From positions 1 to 64,000 of the forward strand of contig QZCP01000109.1 in NCBI GenBank assembly GCA_003956705.1: 64,000 bases of DNA, in the 5' to 3' direction. The translations under genes and the position numbers were made by a program. Below are positions 59,620-64,000 of the stretch, one piece after another. Under the pieces are notes generated by a model. The model was not told where the DNA came from, ran no database searches, and saw only the letters and a list, made by a program, of their open reading frames with translations. This DNA comes from Brevipalpus yothersi. Lineage: Eukaryota; Arthropoda; Arachnida; Trombidiformes; Tenuipalpidae. Positions within the stretch are counted from its first letter, which is position 1. Each line of letters opens with the position of its first letter.

Positions 59620-62600
59620 ATGCTTTTTGTTCATGTATCCACATTTATACTATTGTTTTACATCATTTCAGCCCATCAAGTGCCTCCAATTATCAATTCC
59701 AACAATTATTCAGTCAACGATATTGTCGATATTCTACGACAATCTAATTCTCCTCAAGTAGATAATGTTACGGTTTTAGAGGCTTGGAAAATATTACAAA
59801 CCAATTTAGATGTTAATCTTGATTTATTCACCTCCGGACTATCATCTAAATTCGATCGAATAGCTAAACAAGCTAATGTTAGTCAAATATGTCGTCAAGA
59901 CTTCGAAAAAGTTATAGAGGAAGCAAAACGAAAGAAAACCTGGGCTCTTCATGGTTAGTTTTCATTTATGGAGTGATTTAGACCACCCTCGATTGAGGAA
60001 TGCTTAAATTCTGTTACTTTTAACTGAAGTTTGTCTCATATTCTAGTGCTGAATTCATGGGGTCAATTTCCACCATCAGGAGCTTTCACCGGCACTTTGA
60101 CAAGTTTCGGTTCTTTCGAACAGTGCCTCAATTCTGTGCCATCAAATATGTCAAGCTATACGAACTATTGTACCGTTACTTTTTCTCCTTTGCTTCCGTA
60201 TCGTCCTAAGTATCACAAAATCGTTGACAAGTTGGAAGTCCTTAAAAAAATGAATTTCAGCCATGACCATGTGAGTTTCACTAAGATTTATTAACTGTCG
60301 ATTCAACTTTCTTTTTCTCATAGGTTTTCAATGATCTAGTTGATAAATTGCAATTCCTTTACTATGTTCCCATTCGAATTGGGACATGTCTACCTTCTTC
60401 ATGCAGTTTATCCGATGTTTCAATCATGACCAGAGAAGGTAAGAATTTTGAAAATTCGATGAGTTCTAAGTGAAATTAATTGATAAAGATTGATTCCTCA
60501 GTTGGAGCTGAAATGTTTCTATTTGGTGACGCGGTCAAGTGTGAATCTCACAAATCTTTTGAAGTTGAGCCTAATATATACCGGAAAATTGGTGGGTAAG
60601 TAAGCACAAGTGATTTTAATAGATAAAAATTTTGAAAAAACAATTTTTCATCTCAATTTTTGACAACTTTTCAGACTCATTCTATTGTTCATCATCTCAA
60701 TTGTGGTGATTGCTTCAGTTTGTGATCTTCTCAAATCGCTCTTGCAAAATCATACTGTTCGAGAAGGAGTTATTAATGGCAAGGTAAACTGCACCGATTC
60801 GATTGAAATTAAGGATAGTTTTGGCTTACAAATTCTCAGAGCATTCTCGATTCAACGAAATTCATGGTCTCTTTTTGATACGAGAAATTCAACATACCAA
60901 GAACTGAAATGTCTGAATGGCATAAGAGTTTTAACAATATCATGGATAATCGTAGGACATGCTGCGGCTAGTTCAAATTATCAAGGATTCAGTAAGTTTA
61001 AATGTCAAATGATGGTCTTATTTCATGATTTAATTCGAATTCTTCATCCATTTATTGGCAATTTTAAGCTGATTCTTTCAAAGGTCTACACATTTTAACC
61101 TCACCTTTTATCCATGGTCTACTTAATGCATCATTAACTGTGGAATCATTTTTTCTCATAAGTGGCATTCTAACATCATATGTTACTCTTAAATCGGTTG
61201 AAGCCACTTCCAAGTTTAGTCCATCATGGTTTGTCTTCGCTCGATACTTACGATTGACACCAACAATGGTTTGTGCCATTTGTTTGGTCTATTTTCTGCC
61301 CTACCTTGGTTCAGGACCCATTTGGAATGAAAAAATTCAGCCAATGGTCCAAGCGTGTGAAAAAAATTGGTGGATCAATCTGATATATCTTCAACCGTAC
61401 ATTGATCCACAAAATATGGTATGCCACTACGTTTCTCTTGTCTTTCGATCGATATAACTAAATTAGACTGGATTATTTTTAACTCTCTAGTGTATCATAC
61501 CAACATGGTGGCTAGCAAACGATATGCTGTTCCATGTGATCTCTCTGGCAATTGTTGTACCTCTCATTAAGAAACCAAAATTGGGTTTCATCATCAACTT
61601 ATTATTCATCATCGGCTTTGCTTTGATCACATTTGTATACAGTTTGACTCATGATTATCCAGTAGGAAGCATACCAACGAGACCTCATTTTGGGTAAGAT
61701 GAATGTTCGAGTTCTAGTGGAAAACCTCAATTGACAGTAGAACTTTTCAATTTTTTTCAGTGAATATTTGGATGAATATGCTGCCAACTATTTTTGGAGA
61801 CCTTATTTGCATGGACCACCATTTTTCATTGGCATTCATTTAGGTTACCTATTGGCACAAGAAAAATTTCTGAAAGCATCCAAGGTAAATGTTCTTCTAT
61901 CAAAAATAGCGTTCAATTCATCTGATTTTATCTTCTCACTTCTCAGATCCAGGTTTTAATGGGTTGGATTCTGTCTCTCAGCCTCATGTTAATGGTGATC
62001 TATGGCACATATCCCATAAGTCTGGGATACATTTGGCCTAGATGGGCCTTAGCACTTTTCGATTCAACTAACCGGATAATTTGGTCAATTGCATTGGCAT
62101 GGATGATATATGCAATGGCTTCAGGATATGGGGGTATGAATCTAGGATATTCTCTACAGGAATATAAATTTGATTTGGGGGTAAAATTTTATACTCTATT
62201 CATGATGTTTCTCTCTCTCTGCCTTGTTCACAGGATGGTTCGATAGTTTTCTAAGCCATCGATACTTTGCACCGATGTCCAAAACATCTTATTCGGTGTA
62301 TCTGATTCACATGTTCGTTATAACAATTTACACGGGATCTCAACTGAATTTGCTCCAAACTACTAGTATTTCATTAGTAAGTTTGCATTATTTTTCATAA
62401 ATATTAGATATTTTTGCATCGATTTGCATTTTGTTTGACTTTCGGGAAGGCGGTGAAGAATTTCATTTGATGAATTTTGATTTCTGCATTTTCTTCAATT
62501 CAAAATAGGATTTCTGATTATTCTTTTTCATGATTGAATTGAAGAATTGAAAGAATTTTTTCATGCCAATAATGATTCTATTCTATTCTTAAGATTAATG

Positions 62601-62833
62601 CAATGATAACAATCTGGATCGTGTCAATGGCATTTGGTTCCATCTGGACTTTACTATTTGAGGCACCATTTTTGAATATCATGAAATTGGTGTTCAATTT
62701 ACAGAGAAGGAGTACCAAAATTGCTACCGATAAGAAAGAGGAGAAGATCAACAATTATCAGAGGATACCACTTCGCGATCAAGATGGAAACATGTTGAAA
62801 AAAGAAAACGGCTTTGAAATCAGTAATCCCTAG
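59620..62833 (+). CDS. NRF-6-like membrane acyltransferase (acyltransferase 3 family)
   Basis: Eleven exons join in frame to 771 codons: 59620-59953, 60047-60270, 60324-60438, 60502-60595, 60675-60991, 61084-61418, 61491-61693, 61761-61884, 61947-62133, 62234-62376 and 62594-62833, all GT-AG. The family is named after nose-resistant-to-fluoxetine in C. elegans, where members act in lipid or drug handling across epithelia. The protein has a signal peptide (MLFVHVSTFILLFYIISA). An NRF domain (about 40-230) carries NSWGQFPPSG and TCLPSSCS with conserved Cys. Then follows the acyltransferase 3 region with about ten helices, starting CLNGIRVLTISWIIVGHAAA with the conserved His, and ESFFLISG, WFVFARYLRLTP and YSVYLIHM. 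The cytosolic tail is short and charged. The length is usual. No gene symbol is given because arthropods have many paralogs. Confidence 0.94.
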
Positions 62834-63300
62834 TCGATGAAGAGCAATTATTTTGCATAATTTGTCCTATTGAACAGGACTATTCATCTTTTTCATATAT
62901 ATTTTCATGTATGTATTATGTTTAATACATGAACGAAAGGATAATGAACCGATTTTTTTTCAAAATCAGGAGCTTTCATTTTTTTCCATACATACACCAT
63001 TTTCCGTAAATAAAGTGCCCAGATCAGTCAACAGAATTTGATCTCACATCCGGTCTGATGGAAAGGTTGTAAGTTTCAAGAGGAAAAGGAATTGTTTACC
63101 TATCTCACACTTCTTTGGGACTTTTTTCACTCAACTGGTGGAATGTTTACCAGAGACTTACAAAAAATTAACGCTCAAAATCAAGACATGAACTGAACTG
63201 AATGTTTTTTCGTTTGTTGTTGTTCAATTGAGTGTTTGTAAAGTTTTGCATCGATAAATCAATTGTTTACGCTGCATTTTTGGGCCCAAGTGAGAGTGAA
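62834..63300. other. 3' flank of the NRF-6-like gene
   Basis: AT-rich. AATAAA at about 63007 could be the poly(A) signal. No further gene is visible before the gap. Confidence 0.5.
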
Positions 63301-63939
63301 NNNNNNNNNNNNNNNNNNNNNNNNNNNNNNNNNNNNNNNNNNNNNNNNNNNNNNNNNNNNNNNNNNNNNNNNNNNNNNNNNNNNNNNNNNNNNNNNNNNN
63401 NNNNNNNNNNNNNNNNNNNNNNNNNNNNNNNNNNNNNNNNNNNNNNNNNNNNNNNNNNNNNNNNNNNNNNNNNNNNNNNNNNNNNNNNNNNNNNNNNNNN
63501 NNNNNNNNNNNNNNNNNNNNNNNNNNNNNNNNNNNNNNNNNNNNNNNNNNNNNNNNNNNNNNNNNNNNNNNNNNNNNNNNNNNNNNNNNNNNNNNNNNNN
63601 NNNNNNNNNNNNNNNNNNNNNNNNNNNNNNNNNNNNNNNNNNNNNNNNNNNNNNNNNNNNNNNNNNNNNNNNNNNNNNNNNNNNNNNNNNNNNNNNNNNN
63701 NNNNNNNNNNNNNNNNNNNNNNNNNNNNNNNNNNNNNNNNNNNNNNNNNNNNNNNNNNNNNNNNNNNNNNNNNNNNNNNNNNNNNNNNNNNNNNNNNNNN
63801 NNNNNNNNNNNNNNNNNNNNNNNNNNNNNNNNNNNNNNNNNNNNNNNNNNNNNNNNNNNNNNNNNNNNNNNNNNNNNNNNNNNNNNNNNNNNNNNNNNNN
63901 NNNNNNNNNNNNNNNNNNNNNNNNNNNNNNNNNNNNNNN
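63301..63939. other. Assembly gap (N)
   Basis: 639 undetermined bases. The 61 bases after the gap are GAGGAA-rich and show no gene. Confidence 1.
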
Positions 63940-64000
63940 AAGTAAGAAGAGGAAGAGGAGGAGGAAAGTTGTGAGCAGAAGATGCAAGATTGGGCCGTTC

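Noticed and set aside
63232..63987. Long ORFs on both strands over the gap
   Set aside because: They consist of undetermined bases.

Overview
The window is eukaryotic nuclear DNA, probably from an arthropod and perhaps an acariform mite. The evidence is spliced genes with short GT-AG introns (mostly 50-150 nt), an Ir25a chemosensory co-receptor, an orthopedia homeobox gene, a NRF-6-type acyltransferase, AT-rich intergenic DNA and very many (GA)n/(CT)n microsatellites. The species cannot be fixed from the sequence alone. Position 46902 is a single N and 63301-63939 is an assembly gap.

Layout. 0.66-3.36 kb: a large intronless single-pass membrane protein gene. 4.9-5.2 kb: the last two exons of an unidentified coiled-coil gene. 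8.2-11.6 kb: a complete seven-exon Ir25a. 14.2-14.5 kb: a small low-complexity ORF. 16.6-19.6 kb: a complete KIF17/OSM-3 kinesin-2. 19.8-33.7 kb (minus strand): a tandem array of signal peptide peptidase (SPP) genes. The normal SPP lies at the far end (32.3-33.7 kb). Four full-length paralogs and some truncated remnants lie between it and the kinesin. 34.2-40.3 kb: a compact housekeeping block of LAMTOR2 (+), mitochondrial ribosomal protein mL41 (-), INTS10 (+) and HP1 (-). 43.1-49.3 kb: orthopedia (otp). 44-57.5 kb: inverted repeats and microsatellites. 59.6-62.8 kb: a complete eleven-exon NRF-6-like acyltransferase.

The most unusual part is the SPP array. All four paralogs keep the SPP exon plan, and three of the four keep an open frame. 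In all four the catalytic Asp of the GxGD motif has become His and the PAL motif is lost. The first catalytic Asp is kept, clearly in three copies and with a 2-residue shift in the fourth. The KKXX ER-retrieval tail is gone and a C-terminal hydrophobic helix has been added. They look like a lineage-specific family of intramembrane pseudoproteases beside the active parent. Each repeat unit also carries a fragment of the kinesin 3' end, which shows that the duplicated segment spanned the kinesin/SPP boundary. A rearranged kinesin fragment with microhomology junctions and a roughly 800-bp foldback element interrupt the array.

The genes are not an operon. Close head-to-head pairs (SPP/LAMTOR2 and mL41/INTS10) may share promoters. 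LAMTOR2/mL41 and INTS10/HP1 are tail-to-tail. Exon limits were set by hand from splice consensus, reading frame and recalled family conservation. No search was run.
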